Assembly (NCBI GenBank): GCA_944472155.2
Contig: OX235279.1
Span: forward strand, 158,246,199 to 158,310,198
Origin: Trichobilharzia szidati
Lineage: Eukaryota > Platyhelminthes > Trematoda > Strigeidida > Schistosomatidae
Length of the DNA stretch: 64,000 nucleotides
Direction: 5' to 3'
Made by a program: the position numbers and the translations under genes. Positions 22,690 through 34,284 of the stretch are shown piece by piece; positions within the stretch are counted from its first letter, which is position 1; every line of letters begins with the position of its first letter. The notes under the pieces are model-generated. The model saw only the letters and a list, made by a program, of their open reading frames with translations. It did no database searches and had not been told where the DNA came from.

Positions 22690-22885
22690 CGGGCAAAGGA
22701 AACAGCAAATTGCGAGTGAGTCCAGAAGTGACATAGAGGAGATTGTGTGTGAAGGAGGGAATGAAGGTTTGTGAGCAATCGTAGGTTCAGCTAAAAAAAC
22801 TGTGGAGAAAGAACGTACTGAAATGAAGATGTGTCCCGGCTGAAGTCCTATGCTCCACTTGGAACCCAAGGGACGTATATTAATG
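22690..22885 (+). mobile_element. RTE 3'-end fragment
   Basis: In plus orientation the order is GACATAGAGGAGATTGTGTG, GAGCAATCGTAGGTTCAGC and GAAGTCCTATGCTCCACTTG, the C-terminus and tail of the RTE family. It is about 200 bp and 5'-truncated. The same fragment type recurs at 24180, 25690, 42430 and 44100. Confidence 0.6.
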
Positions 22886-22889
22886 ATAA

Positions 22890-24175
22890 ATGGACCAGGA
22901 CATAATTGAAAATTAGAAATATTTCCTAGTTCATTTCTTTTGCCTAAATGGAGAGTTTTCGCTACATCAAAACTGAAACTTCCTCAAAGTATATGGATAT
23001 ATATATATATATATATATAAATCCTTAGAGACTTCATAGAAAAAGCATAATGAACGGTATTTACTGGCATTATTGATGCATATATGTATATATATATAAA
23101 CCTGAAAAATTATTCTAATTTCAATAAAAATGTCATAAAATTTTTATCGCCTTCAAAAAAACTAACTGCTCGCTAGCCCACGCCGGCCGCAGCGGCATAT
23201 TGAATTCAAATTATTCCCATTAGATTACTTCAACAAAGTAAGGCTTTATTGTTGTTTTTCTGCATTGTACTTGTTGTTCTTGTGGCACCGCTCTTTATTT
23301 ATGACTTCCATCTTTATTTGTCAACAGGAGATATTCTCACTGCGAACTGTTACAAGAATACGCGACTTAATTTTTCTAAAAATTGGTCAGTTTCACAGCC
23401 GTTTCTGCGTGTCATGTAATTATCCCATCATACAGGGTTATTATTATACGGATGTTCCATTTGTTTGAATCCGTTATCGTCAGTGATGTGAGAGTTGAAC
23501 CAGTTCAAACCATTCTAATTGTATGAAGTCATAATGCATTGAAGCGAATTCTCAATTCCCAAAATAATTCACGATTTTCGCTCTGCACATTTCAAAATGA
23601 AGCATCTTTTGGAAGCTGAAATTTTAATTCAAATCGCCTTATATGTGATCTGCTTGATACTGAAGAAATTCTGCTGAAGTTTCACCTCCTCAAACCGTGT
23701 GAACTTCAAATCGTAAACTAATTTACAAATTTTGAATATGATTAAGTGTACTACCAGTCCATCCAAATAGCTAGCTAGAATTCTCGTCAGTTGAGCTGAT
23801 TTGGATCTCTCAACTGAGTCAGACAGAGTACACCGTCGCTTAGCTTGGTCTCAAACGAGTGGACGGGCAGTCCAGGCTGTTTATCACTTCGATCCGACTA
23901 GAAGGGAAGCACTACTGGTTATTGTGTGAGTGGCATACAACAACCCATATCCATGAATACTTTGATCTGAGTAGTTTCGGTTTCCGGAGGAAACTGTGGT
24001 ACAATTTTGACTCGAATTGTGAGTATAAATTGTAAATCACGAATTAATTTTCAAATTGCGAAGTAGACTGAATATGATACATATCTGTTCAACTTGGAGC
24101 GACATGATCAGAATTTTGTCTGAAGTTAATATCAAGTCAGTCCATCAGTTAGCTAGTGCTTTAGGCCCTCAGGCA
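22890..24175. other. Intronic stretch, TA-rich, no gene recognised
   Basis: TA runs near 22996-23020 and 23084-23098. I found no exon-like block or transposon domain. Confidence 0.4.
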
Positions 24176-24179
24176 GAGT

Positions 24180-24345
24180 CCGAATAGATGGTGACTCCAA
24201 GTGTATAATTGAGGAGATCGTGTGAAGAGGAAATGAAGTCTTCTAGCTGGGGGGTGGGTAGTTGTGCGGCCAGATGAAACTGAGATTACATATGTTTTTG
24301 AGGCCCTATGTTTCACTCGCAGCGTACGGGAATAATAACAGTAGT
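24180..24345 (+). mobile_element. RTE 3'-end fragment
   Basis: GAGGAGATCGTGTGAAGAGG, then a GGCCAGATGAAACTGAG region, then GAGGCCCTATGTTTCACTCG and an AATAATAAC end. This is the RTE C-terminus and tail in plus orientation. Confidence 0.6.
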
Positions 24346-24764
24346 TAATTATCAAAACTGCCAATAAATTTATTTCCTTAAAATAAAAAAATATTTTACG
24401 TACAAATTTGATAAGAAGCGACTAAAATCAACTTAAATAGGCCATACTAGCTAATATAGCCTTAGACAAAGGCTTAAACCTGCTTGGACAGATGGAATAA
24501 ATGGACCAAGGCTGAATGTGTCTATTACAAGGAGTACACACAACCTAGGAGACTGAGCTTATGCAACCAATATAGTAGGTTATTTGTTGGGTCAACTCTC
24601 AGAGGTTGGTAATATTTATCTGTAATTTATTTTTCAATAATGAAGTTGAACTGCTCTCATCGGCATGTACTAATCTGTCTTCTATCTTCATAGAATTCAG
24701 TCTATACCAACATAAAGGACTACAAGCATGACATCGGTTAGGGTACATCGGTGACAAATCAGTG

Positions 24765-24925
24765 TGTCACAAGAAGTCACAGTCCTACAAGAAGTTAGTC
24801 AGAAGCTTGAATACCTCAATGTTAACGTCTCTGACTGCAGTACTAGGTGACTCGGGTTCGAATCTGAAATAAGGTCCTCCAACGGTGCAAACACGCCAAC
24901 AGAGCATCCTGCAGACTGCCCCCAA
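24765..24925 (-). repeat. Diverged satellite monomer fragment (opposite orientation to the array)
   Basis: The plus strand carries the tRNA-like promoter strand of the satellite: TTAACGTCTCTGACTGCAGT, GGGTTCGAATCTGAAATA, then CCCCCAACCATCTAATA, in the same order as the reverse complement of the array unit. The hammerhead equivalent is lost (CACGCCAACAGAGCATCC in its place). Confidence 0.7.
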
Positions 24926-25433
24926 CCATCTAATATGTATACATATAAATATATTTATGATCTGCTTCATAGCACAAAGGAGTGATAGTCAATGAAGTAT
25001 GGTGATATAATGCTACTGAATAAATATTAGCAGCAATCACTTCAGTGTATAATGCATATGGCGGCGAATGATTCAAATTTATGATCAATAGTCACAAAAT
25101 AATTGGTTATCGCGAGATGACCAATGTCCAATGGCAAAAAATAATTAAAGAAAAAGAGAGAAAAAAGAATGTAATATAAAATATGCTGAACGGAAATTGA
25201 TACATTGACATGAAAGGTAAAATATAGATTGGCGTCACGCATATATACAGATGCATTTTATCCACTGACATAATTAAAATAACATGAAACAGGAAGTCAA
25301 TTATACAATTAATTACATAACTAGTAAGTGGAAAAGGAAATAAGGTGAAACAAAATAAAAACTTATGGAGAGGATTTTTTCAATAGGTTTCCTTTCAAAG
25401 AAGATTTTACGACAAATTGACATTAGTTTTGAC

Positions 25434-25500
25434 AGAACCATTGTATAACCTGGAAGCATACTGGACAGCTGTTTCTCTTAGTAGTTTGGGATTGTGTTTA
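25434..25500 (-). repeat. Hammerhead-SINE end fragment
   Basis: ATAACCTGGAAGCATACTGG followed by ACAGCTGTTTCTCTTAGTAG matches the 3' side of the hammerhead SINE at 36330-36400. The rest of the element is absent. Confidence 0.55.
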
Positions 25501-25589
25501 ACAGAGAGTGATTAGTCATGAGCTTACTAGGACTTTCAGGTTGCAAATTAAGCCCATTGATCATTCGTTCATCCGGTTAGCCATGAATT

Positions 25590-25592
<3 letters not shown>

Positions 25593-25634
<42 letters not shown>
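25593..25634. repeat. (TA)n microsatellite
   Basis: About 20 TA dinucleotides in a row. Confidence 0.95.
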
Positions 25635-25635
<1 letters not shown>

Positions 25636-25689
25636 ACTTCATCATTTCACTCCTCTTTGCTTGCTCTCTATAAACTGATGTCTTTCCTT

Positions 25690-25880
25690 ACAAGTATCTA
25701 TATAATAAGACCAGGTGTGGGATGAAAGGGATCGAGTGGTGGAGATGGGAGAGGAGATGAGAACTTATGAGTAATCGTGGTTCCAGTTAAAGGTAACTGT
25801 AGGAAACAGGATGAAATGAAGATACGCTGTTGAAGCTCTACGTTCCACTTGGACTTCAATGGAATAATAATAAGTCGAAA
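25690..25880 (+). mobile_element. RTE 3'-end fragment
   Basis: GATGGGAGAGGAGATGAGAA, TAATCGTGGTTCCAGTTAAA, GAAGCTCTACGTTCCACTTG and an AATAATAATA end: RTE C-terminus and tail, plus orientation. Confidence 0.6.
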
Positions 25881-26189
25881 TGGTACAAATGAGTGTAAGG
25901 TTTCGACGGGCAGAGATGGTAGCGATTCACTAGTACAATTCGGGAAGTCTGTGTATGTGTGCAGAAAAAGATTTTTTCTAGTTTCTTATTCTACCATAAC
26001 TTCAAACTGTTCCCTACTTGTCTATTTCAATTTGTAATAATTAGTTGACTGTTACCACTATTACATGTCCCCCTCGCGGCTTTTATGCTCGTCAAGACTG
26101 GACACTCAGCTAACTTTCACGCTTCTCATCTAATCCCAGTTTTTAAACATCAAGACTTTATTTGCCTTTGCAATGCGTTCACTTATATT

Positions 26190-26720
26190 ATTACTATTAT
26201 TATTATTGTTACCATGGTTTCCGGGTGGAACGTAGTGCAGTGGTGTGATACAGACAATGTGTGCGAACGGAATATTACGCTCACATATTCCCACAGTTAA
26301 ATACTGCATACAATATATCTGTTTGAACATTCGATTTGATGTCAGACTGAATACATTTCTCACGGTTATATACTGCACTAACAAAAGAATACTACGTATA
26401 TTTGAACATTCTATTTCCCGTCGTTTGATGTAAATCAAAATCACCCGCTCGGTGATTGGTTAACGAATATAAACTGTAGATATATAAACAGCGGTTTGAT
26501 TAATGAAAAATGTACGTTGGCTTCCGTGTCTTGCCTTCTATTGTTACAATAGGACTACATCAGCACATTTCCAGTTTTTCTTGTTTTCTGCAGTCCTTCT
26601 TGGCTGGCTGCACGATTCGCCACAAGCTTTCATCTCATTCTCTTCACTCGATCTCCTCCATTTCACCATCGAACCTGCTCCAAAATCATCGTTTCACATG
26701 TCGGTTCCGACAAAACAATA
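26190..26720 (-). mobile_element. RTE 3'-end fragments
   Basis: Two pieces in reverse orientation: a tail-like ATTATTATTGTTACCATGG and CCGGGTGGAACGTAG at 26195-26240, and a longer C-terminal piece at 26520-26700 (CTTTCATCTCATTCTCTTCA, CGATCTCCTCCATTTCACC). Both are decayed. Confidence 0.5.
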
Positions 26721-26999
26721 AGAAGACGTTGTTTATCTGAAGCGTGTAATGTATTTGCGCAATACATTTCGGACTCTGTGATTGCACACGTACTCGTCAT
26801 ACACACTTATATAGAAGGCAAGAGAGCATGAATTATTACAATGCAGGTCAAAGTGTCTACAGGCTAAGGCCACAAATAAGGAGTAGAAAGATGACATAAG
26901 CGTGTGGGGTGAGAAAAAAAGGAGAACTTTGGTTCTAAATTGAATTACAGAGGCGAGTTCAAAGTGGTGAAAAATACTTTTTGGACACATAAGACAGGT

Positions 27000-27470
27000 T
27001 TAAACATTTTTATGGTTAAGGCTTCATCGAATTTAAGCATATGACCCAACCCTGTTTTATATATGCGTTTAAAGGAATTATTGAGACGAACCTTCTGACC
27101 CATCTTTATGATGTGCTTCACAATAGATGATATTGAACATCTGTTTGAAGGATCAGCTGCATCTGGTGATTTTATCTGTTGTTGCAGCCTGTTTGGAATG
27201 TGTTCTGTAGTCCTAGGCTGAAGAGACTTACGGATCCTCCCTATGTACGTGTGTCAAGACACACACACATGTAAATTGATAGACACAATTCGTGTGGCAC
27301 TATCGTTCAGATGTTGTGAGGGTTTATAGGGCAGCACATATCCCGTTTTCTCGATGAAAAGTACGTGTGTGATCAGAGCGTCTGAAATGTGTTGCACAAA
27401 TACATAACACGTTTCAGATAAACTACGACATCTTATTGTTTTGTTGAAATTCATAAAGGGAACTAATTGT
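27000..27470 (-). pseudogene. Penelope-like element, endonuclease part
   Basis: On the minus strand an open block (27254-27454) with CYVFVQHISDALITHV is followed by YIGRIRKSLQPRTTEHIP, the GIY-YIG core and the R..EH residues of Penelope endonucleases. Then come VKHIIKMGQKVRLNNSFKRI and KFDEALTIKMFKP, the family's usual order before its C-terminus. At least one stop separates the first block from the rest. Confidence 0.75.
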
Positions 27471-27489
27471 TTTACATTTAGGTCCCTGT

Positions 27490-28140
27490 TGACAGCCCAC
27501 CTGGCTTGTGATGTCTCACAGTGGTCTCTTTAGTGTGTGTTCAGTTCACCTTCATTTCTTTTTGTATATTCTTTGGGCGAAAGGTTCTTGTTTGGTTAAT
27601 TTTCAGAGTTCTTTATCCCTAATCCTTTCTGACCGGCCATTCGTTCTTCAGCACCGAACTAAGTCAGATGTTGATGAAAGTCTACCATACCTTGTTTAAA
27701 ATACTTTTCATGGCAAGCCTGTGCTAAGTCTCTGAACTGTGTAGAAGCAATGACTGACTTGACATCAGTGTTAAGTGAAATTTTTATCTTTTTCCTCCTG
27801 TTGGGTGCAGTAGATTTCCACATTGATTTCAGAGTAATGAACGCCTCTCATGTTTTTCTACTCCTGCCATTTGATGTCCTCATCCGTACCTGTACCACCT
27901 GTAATTGAAACGCTGCTGCCCAGCTCAGTAGGTAGGTAAGAGAGGTGACCTCGTTTACATTTCTCCCTTTAATGATAACTTATGCTTGTAACTGTTTGTT
28001 ATGTGTCTTCATCACCTCTGTCTCCGTTATATTCCTGTCTTCGCAGCCTGCCTTTTCTGCCTACTTGATAGTTTTCGCCTTTGGATCTTCAAGTTTATGT
28101 GACATTAGAGACAAGGCATCTGAAGTGGATAGGGTACAGT
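27490..28140 (-). mobile_element. RTE-like LINE 3' fragment
   Basis: Plus-strand wording follows the reversed RTE order of 16560-17045: GTTCACCTTCATTTCTTTTTG, AGAGTTCTTTATCCCTAATCC, AGCAATGACTGACTTGACATC, GTAATTGAAACGCTGCTGCC. The sequence equivalent to the LDFADDI side is near 28090-28140. It is heavily frameshifted. Confidence 0.65.
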
Positions 28141-28619
28141 ATTAAAAAGTAATGTAGGCAGCTGAAGAAAAAGAAAGGTTGATCATCGAGCCTCTTTTCA
28201 TTGAATCAGTACGAAAAAGGTCCTATATGTAAATGAATCCTTACTTATCTGGGATAAGTGGGGAACTGTAATATTAAGCATCATTGAGTAAGGTCATAGA
28301 AAGCAGGTTAGCAAGTAGTATTTGAATACGCATTTATATGGGTGTAGGTATCAGAAAATTGTGCTTGAAATGTTATCAAGTTATTTATTGCTTTAGCATT
28401 CACTGTGCGGTATACGTTTTTAGTAAATGCAACTAAGCGCAATTATACATCATTCGGAGATAACTTCATCAATAAAGCAAAAAGAAAGCTTCTTCGCTCA
28501 ATGTTGTTTTATTTACTCCAGGACTGATAGGATGTTTTCATTCACTTAAGATAAGTGGAAAAACTGTCTGTTTAGGTTATTCTCTTTATTGTTTCGCCAG
28601 TGGGATCAAGGTGAAGTGG

Positions 28620-28805
28620 ACGCTTATCGACGGTACTGGTTGGTGTTCGTAGTGCTATATGTCAAGGATGGACAAAAGTTGCAATTTAACGGGTCACTGA
28701 TATCCTACTAAGCTTGACCTTGTATAACCTAGTGATGTGGTCATGGCTGTACACTACCGAAGAGTCCCAAAGATTAGGAGAAGGACGAAACAGCTGCCCA
28801 ATAGT
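28620..28805 (+). repeat. Hammerhead-SINE fragment
   Basis: The end of the block reads ACCGAAGAGTCCCAAAGATT and then GGACGAAACAGCTGCCCA: the two halves of a schistosome-type hammerhead with CGAAGAG in place of CTGATGAG and an insertion in helix II. The cleavage triplet GTC has become GCC. It is probably inactive. It lies just downstream of the exon at 28934-29137 in the gene's direction. Confidence 0.55.
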
Positions 28806-28933
28806 GGCAAGAAATCTACACTGAAAGAAATCGATATGCTTTGTAAATCATAAACCAAAAATAAAACAGCAACAATTAAAACAAAAAGTTTCAAGTGAAA
28901 AACAAAACACAAACAACAACAACAATGAATTAC

Positions 28934-29137
28934 TTTATTCTCATTAAGATATTGTCTTAATGCAGAGAGTCGATGTAACTGTGCATCGATTTTTTGATTT
29001 GTTTGAAAAAAATGTAGCTTAATCTGATCCATATGTCGAGTAAGAATTGTACTCATGTAGCTTTGAATGCTTGTTTTAATTTCTTGTCTAAGTGAATAAT
29101 TTTGAATTTTTAATCTGTTTAAAAGATTTTCCGTATT
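28934..29137 (-). CDS. Coding exon, coiled-coil-like protein
   Basis: A 204-bp minus-strand block of 68 codons, open throughout. The acceptor TTTGTCTGTTTTATTTCTAG has a long pyrimidine tract. The donor AAA|GTAATT is acceptable. The exon begins NTENLLNRLKIQNYSLRQEI and ends ALRQYLNENK. Charged and polar residues with regularly spaced Leu/Ile suggest a coiled coil, as in the exons before and after it. Phase 0 at both ends fits the phase-0 end of the exon at 39407 and the phase-0 start at 4364. The ATG-initiated frame that runs through it continues beyond the donor into hydrophobic intron sequence. Confidence 0.75.
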
Positions 29138-29209
29138 CTAGAAATAAAACAGACAAACAAAGACATATAAAAACAAGAAAAGAAACTGTATCAGTAGTGA
29201 ATGTTTCAC

Positions 29210-29480
29210 AGGAATTCCACACAGTGAAACAGTATTATTTACTGGATGACGTTTCAAACACAATTTATTATTGTTCATAATCATATCAGTTATGATCACA
29301 CGACTTCGAAACTTCACTTTTATAGTCTTCTTTGTTCCCTCCTATTTGTTGTAGGGGTAGTAGAATTTTCCAGATATCCAGTTTCGACAGGGGTTGAATC
29401 ATTCCTATTACAAGTACTCTCTTCAGTTGATTCGATAAATAAAGCTTCCATTACCAATCCTACTCCCTCCTTCAGATATA
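29210..29480 (-). mobile_element. PLE terminal region, left arm of an inverted repeat
   Basis: Reverse complement of 29545-29815 with scattered mismatches (about 270 bp). Minus-strand reading gives a PLE C-terminal coding tail and 3' UTR with the recurring TTTATTATTGTTCATAATC block (plus orientation near 29262-29282). The same block occurs near 34420-34445. Confidence 0.75.
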
Positions 29481-29544
29481 TTACTCAATACATACAATTG
29501 CACACAACCATACAATAGGATGGGATACGATGATAGTTTTAAAA

Positions 29545-29830
29545 TCTAATGTAACAGGATGGAGGGAGAGATTGATAACAGAAGATTTGTTTATCGAATC
29601 GACTGCAAACACATGTAATAGGAATGATTCAACGCCTGTCCAAACTGGACATCTGGAAAATTCTACTACCCCAACGACGACAAATAGGAGAGAACAAAGA
29701 AAACTATAAAATGAAAGTTTCGGAGTTGTGTGATTATAATTGATATGATTATGAACAATAAATTGTGTTCAAAACTTTGTCACCAAGTAAATAATACTGT
29801 TTCACTGTGATACATCTGATAAACAAACTA
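29545..29830 (+). mobile_element. PLE terminal region, right arm of an inverted repeat
   Basis: Encodes WRERLITEDLFIES and NRNDSTP, the PLE C-terminus also found reversed at 34690-34770 (ending FFIESTPNTRNRNDS). The 3' UTR then runs to TAATACTGTTTCACTGTGAT. About 65 bp separate it from the left arm. Confidence 0.75.
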
Positions 29831-29834
29831 ATAT

Positions 29835-30690
29835 GGAATTACATACTACCACAGTGCCCAATTTTTACACATATTTTACGGGAATTCATTTCATTGAAGA
29901 CTCACCGATAGAAATTCTAACAAACCATTTGTTCCATTTCTTGAAGAAAGCCTTCTTCGCAGCTTAACTTTGACTCACCCTTTCTGTAAAACTAATGATA
30001 CCTATGAACCTCGTGAAGGACAAGCTACTACTGGTGGCCTTATCCCCTGTCAGTTCATTTGCTCTTGTGGAGCTAGGTATGTTGGTTGCCTAAAGTGTTT
30101 TATAGCCAGACATATCTCCGAACACTTACCTTCAGGGTTTTGCAAAGGCGAATAAAATCCCTCCTCAGCTCTATTCTGGAACACCTTATCCCCGCTGGAC
30201 ACTAAGCGAATCCACAAAAGATTTCAGAGTCAACTACAGAGTGCATAGGAATCTTCCAAAAGGAGAGTGAATCAAACTTCTTAGAACCTCAGGAACTATG
30301 GTAGTCTACATGTTTAATCCTAAAATCTGCATACAGAAGAGGTTTGTTCAATCACTCAATCTACAATGAACTTATGTGTTCTGACACCAGATATATATCT
30401 ATATATATATAATTCTTGTTAATCCTAATTTTATTTATTTCCTACCATTCCACCATTACATTTCTACTCCTTATGATAATCATATCTCAACTTGAATCCA
30501 TTTTCAATTTCAGCTGAACTCCCCTACCCACTCTTGTCAACTACGTTACATCGTCACTCAATCTACTTAGTGAATTTTATTTTAGTTTCTATCTGATTAA
30601 CGTCTTCTCTATTGCATAATTGTCATCTCAGAGGCTTACAATTTCAATTCAGTTTCCCAGTTTGCTTCTAGTCTAAAAAGAAAACTTCAA
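29835..30690 (+). pseudogene. Penelope-like element, GIY-YIG endonuclease and 3' UTR
   Basis: The 61-residue frame at 29970-30155 contains CQFICSCGARYVGCLKCFI and RHISEHLPSGFCKGE: a GIY-YIG nuclease core in which the usual G-R-T after YVG is replaced by G-C-L. After a frameshift near 30150 the sequence continues in the order seen at 9560-9817 (equivalents of ILEHLI.SGH and NPKICIQKRF). The UTR after it (30535-30640) matches 10118-10200. So this is the same PLE family as the 9.5-10.6 kb copy, but without the inverted arm. Confidence 0.78.
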
Positions 30691-30939
30691 ACATGCGTAG
30701 AATCTAGTAGCGTCCGAAAGGATCGCTGCTGGCTGAGAACACACTATTGATCGCTGGAAAGACAGGTGCATTCGGATAATAAATCCCCAAAATAGGATGA
30801 AATCTACCTTGTAGATTTCACGCAAAGCCATCAACATCAAAATGACACAAATGTAACCAGTCTACATTGAATAACTGATAATTAACCACAATGAATGATA
30901 TCACAGGGACAACCTCATATGCCGAGACTCCTTGGTTTC

Positions 30940-31150
30940 TTAATACTACTTTTATTATCATTCATTCCTTGCGTTCCTAGTTGAACACAAGGCTGAAGCA
31001 ACACATCTTTATTACATTTGATCCGGTTTTATTACTTTCAGCTACCTCTACGACTACATACAGGCGTATGTGATGGCACTTGAATGTCTCCTCTTCAGTC
31101 TTTGTGCAATCCATCTGCTGCAGTTTCCAAGTTTGATGATTAGCTGAGTT
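30940..31150 (-). mobile_element. RTE 3'-end fragment
   Basis: TTATTATCATTCATTCCTTGCG (tail, reversed), TTGAACACAAGGCTGAAGC, then decayed C-terminal sequence (GTCTCCTCTTCAGTC near 31090). Minus orientation. Confidence 0.5.
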
Positions 31151-31154
31151 TAGT

Positions 31155-31345
31155 TACAGAACCACTGAAAACCATGAGGGAGTACTGGACAACTATTTCG
31201 TGCTCCTTTTGAGACTCCTCATCAGTACGCACTGGTGAACTCACTAAGAATCGAATCTAGGACCTTCGGTCCCAAACTAGGACCAAAAGCAGCTGTCCAG
31301 TACTCTCTGGTTTTCAATGGTTCTTTGAGTGAAGTCACTTCGTGA
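31155..31345. repeat. Foldback pair of hammerhead-SINE ends
   Basis: The left arm (31158-31240) carries AGAACCACTGAAAACCATGA, GTACTGGACAACTATTTCGT and CTCATCAGTACGCAC on the plus strand. The right arm (31265-31330) repeats the same ends in the opposite orientation (CCCAAACTAGGACCAAAAGC, GTACTCTCTGGTTTTCAATG). On the minus strand the left arm keeps both CTGATGAG and CGAAA, but helix II pairing is poor. It resembles a shortened version of the pair at 36.3-37.0 kb. Confidence 0.65.
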
Positions 31346-31349
31346 TCAA

Positions 31350-33530
31350 ACCGAAAAAGAAGATCTAGTTACCTGGGGCAAGTGCAGGACTAATCACAAT
31401 TTCTGTATACACAGATTAAAATGAAATCGTTTGGCTTCTGTAAAGCGAAACAAATTAACCAAGATTTTCTCTGTATATTGAATTATTTGAAAGCTTGACC
31501 GATTCCAACTGTATATATTCAGTGCCATTTGGGTATGTAACAATTGCCTCAGCAAACCCATATGTACTTTTTATGTAAAGACCACTAGGGATATGCTCAG
31601 AACATCTAGAAATCCCTGTTCTCCGTCTCATTGTTTTCGTGGTAGTCTAACATGGGGTTAATTGCGATCCCAAATAATTCAGAGATGAATTTTTTAACCG
31701 CAGAACCTTTTTGTCACTTGTTTGAGTTCTAGGTGGAACATCGGCCACCAGGTCATTTTTTGTAAATATTCGGAAGAGGCGACAGCGTTGATTTTTAAAG
31801 GGTGGGGTAGCTGTCTTATCTCTTTTCTGGGCTTACTGTCGGCTAATAAAACTAAGTGAGGTTGAGAAGTGTATCGTCGGTGGATGGCACTCGGACCTCC
31901 AGCAGCACCGCGCCTAGCGAGTGTTGCAGCACCAAACTACGGACGCACTAGTCTGTAAGACTGTAGAAAACATCTATTTCTCAGAGGATGAAGATAAACT
32001 TTGTAGATTAATGTTAATATGAAAAAATCTTTCTAGGTCGAGGGACTCTCGTACTTACTCTCTGTTAACCAGTTAACATAAATTCAAAGATATAAATTCA
32101 TAGGAAGAGACGACTGTACCTTATCACCTTCCCTGTTTTCATCTCAATTAATATAAGGAAGATCCTGTTATTTAAGTTTGTTTCCAATGCATCAAGCTCA
32201 ACTACTTCGCTCAGTCTCCTTAAACTAAGAGTCCAGTGAAGGACACTAATGCAGCATCATATTATACTTGACAGGGAAGCAAATTACATGCCGAACATAC
32301 AAACATTTCTGATCAAAACTCTGTATTTTGCTGGGGTATTGACTTACAGAAGGATATCATCATCTGTATATCGTATAAATTAACAATACCGTTCCCTTGG
32401 TAACAGCTCAATTCACTTATGGTTACAGTCGTTAGTACAACCGTGGTAATTTGATTGGAAATAAGAACTATTACTCAAATAATCTTTCAGTAGCAATAGA
32501 AACACTAACTGCCAATTTCAATGGGAAGAAATAACAAGAGCGAATGTCCACCTATCTAACAGCAAAACCAACAACGACATTAACAACTGACCAATGAAGT
32601 ATTATTATTATGTGATGAAGACATGTGAACAGATGACACGTACATAGTAAATTGTGGGTGTCATTCAGACACACCTACGAAAAAGAGGATTCCGTATATA
32701 TTATATTAGAGAACACATCCCCTTGTTCATTAATTTCGTATAAATGTTTATTTCCGTCGTCTGTCTAAACCATTGTTGCGTATGCTAACATCGAAGTCGG
32801 CGAATTTTTTTCATGAACATGCGCAATGTGGGTTAAAATTTCGGTCTGACTGACTGGCTGACTGACTTTCAAAACAAAGACTCAGTACCATTCATTTCAA
32901 AATTAGGCTAGGCGGGTACATTCCTGCAAATGACATGAGTGACGTGAGTGAAAATAGGTAATTTCTTCGTTTAAAACGTTGGGAAAGTAGGTAGCAGTAG
33001 GTAATTAGTTTTCGGAAAAGATGGGGTAAAAAGGACAAATTGGATTAAAATGTAGATATTCAGTGTTCCCTTTCACCCAGTTTCTGGACCACGTCAGTTC
33101 CCATGAAAATTGACCAAATCCTCCAATTTTTTCAAATTTACCCATGTACATTCTTTGACTGGACACTTTAAGGAAATGAAAGGAGTTGACAAAATAACTA
33201 CGCAATAAATAAAATATATGTGTTCTACTGTCAAACTAATAGTAGTAATAGCAGTGCAGTAGCACTATCAGTATTATTAGGAGTCTATCACACGAAAACA
33301 TTACTAGGTATACAAATCTGAATTTAAGAACCCCTCACACATCATCCTATCACATTCATTTCGGTTTAGCCTAAGTTGCAGTATAACAAGACAGAGAGGG
33401 ACCCTGCTAAAGTAATTTCAGAACATATTCCATGCATGATTGTCATTAGATACAAGACTACCTGGCAGTGCTGTTGGTAGAGGTTTCCTCGATACTGGAC
33501 ACGTCATTAATTGCAAAATAGCTGTACGGA
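31350..33530. other. Intronic stretch, no gene recognised
   Basis: A tRNA-like SINE head in minus orientation may lie at 31885-31960 (ACTAGTGCGTCCGTAGTTTG reversed). I see no exon with good splice sites and no RT or endonuclease motif in the rest. Confidence 0.35.
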
Positions 33531-33534
33531 TGGC

Positions 33535-33965
33535 GTTTCTCAGGTGGGGTCATGGGTCAACAGCAACGAACAGTTGCAGGTAAGGGCTTAAGTAACACAT
33601 CCATTCCACTTCAATTCTCTGTTACCACTTCCATGTGGCTCCACAACCATGAACAAACTTACACTTCCTTCTCACATGATCACCTTCACTTCAAGTTTGG
33701 AAAGACGCTCAACTCGAGTTCCACTCGGAAAGTGACTTCTTGATGTATGATACCATTTGAATATGTCCAATCAATTCATCCCCGTTTCTTTCTGCCTGTT
33801 TTTCGGTTATCACAAGGCTTCCTTGTTTCATCTTTAACACTTTTAGCCTGTCATCTAACGTTCAGAATCGAGACAGAGAAGACATGTGTGTTGATGGAAA
33901 TCTGCAGTTTCCAGTTAGTTGAAACACACATGTACCATATATCTGAACTATCGTAGTCAGGTAGT
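33535..33965 (-). mobile_element. RTE 3'-end fragment
   Basis: Reversed RTE wording: TAACACATCCATTCCACTTC, CACTTCCATGTGGCTCC, CTCACATGATCACCTTCACT, GAATATGTCCAATCAATTCATCC and GTTTCTTTCTGCCTG, in the same order as 16410-16650. Decayed. Confidence 0.55.
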
Positions 33966-34199
33966 TATTCTAGATCACCCATGGAAATATTTTTATATCT
34001 TTATTGGAAATAAATGATTGACATTACAATCACTGTCTGATTCAGATATAAGATTCGTATTCGATAGTATGCTTTGAAGTTATGATAGCGACTTGGCCTG
34101 ATTTTCCACGCTAGAGTAGTTATCCTCATTCCCAACCTTTCTCTTTTCCCGGAATTAGTACCTCCTAGTAAGCTGGTAAACTAATAAACCAGGTGACGT

Positions 34200-34275
34200 C
34201 AAGTGAAGGACGCAGAGAACAGGATTAAATGAAGATGTGTTGTGGAAGCCGTAGGTTCCACTTGTAGCCAAAGTA
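34200..34275 (+). mobile_element. RTE 3'-tail fragment
   Basis: GAAGGACGCAGAGAACAGG, GAAGATGTGTTGTGGAAGCC and TAGGTTCCACTTGTAGCC match the end of the RTE family, about 70 bp, plus orientation. Confidence 0.5.
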
Positions 34276-34284
34276 TACAGTAAA

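Noticed and set aside
28754..28933. Extension of the 28934-29137 frame as one 100-residue ORF
   Set aside because: After the donor AAA|GTAATT the translation becomes Cys/Val/Leu-rich and low in complexity, as expected of intron sequence.
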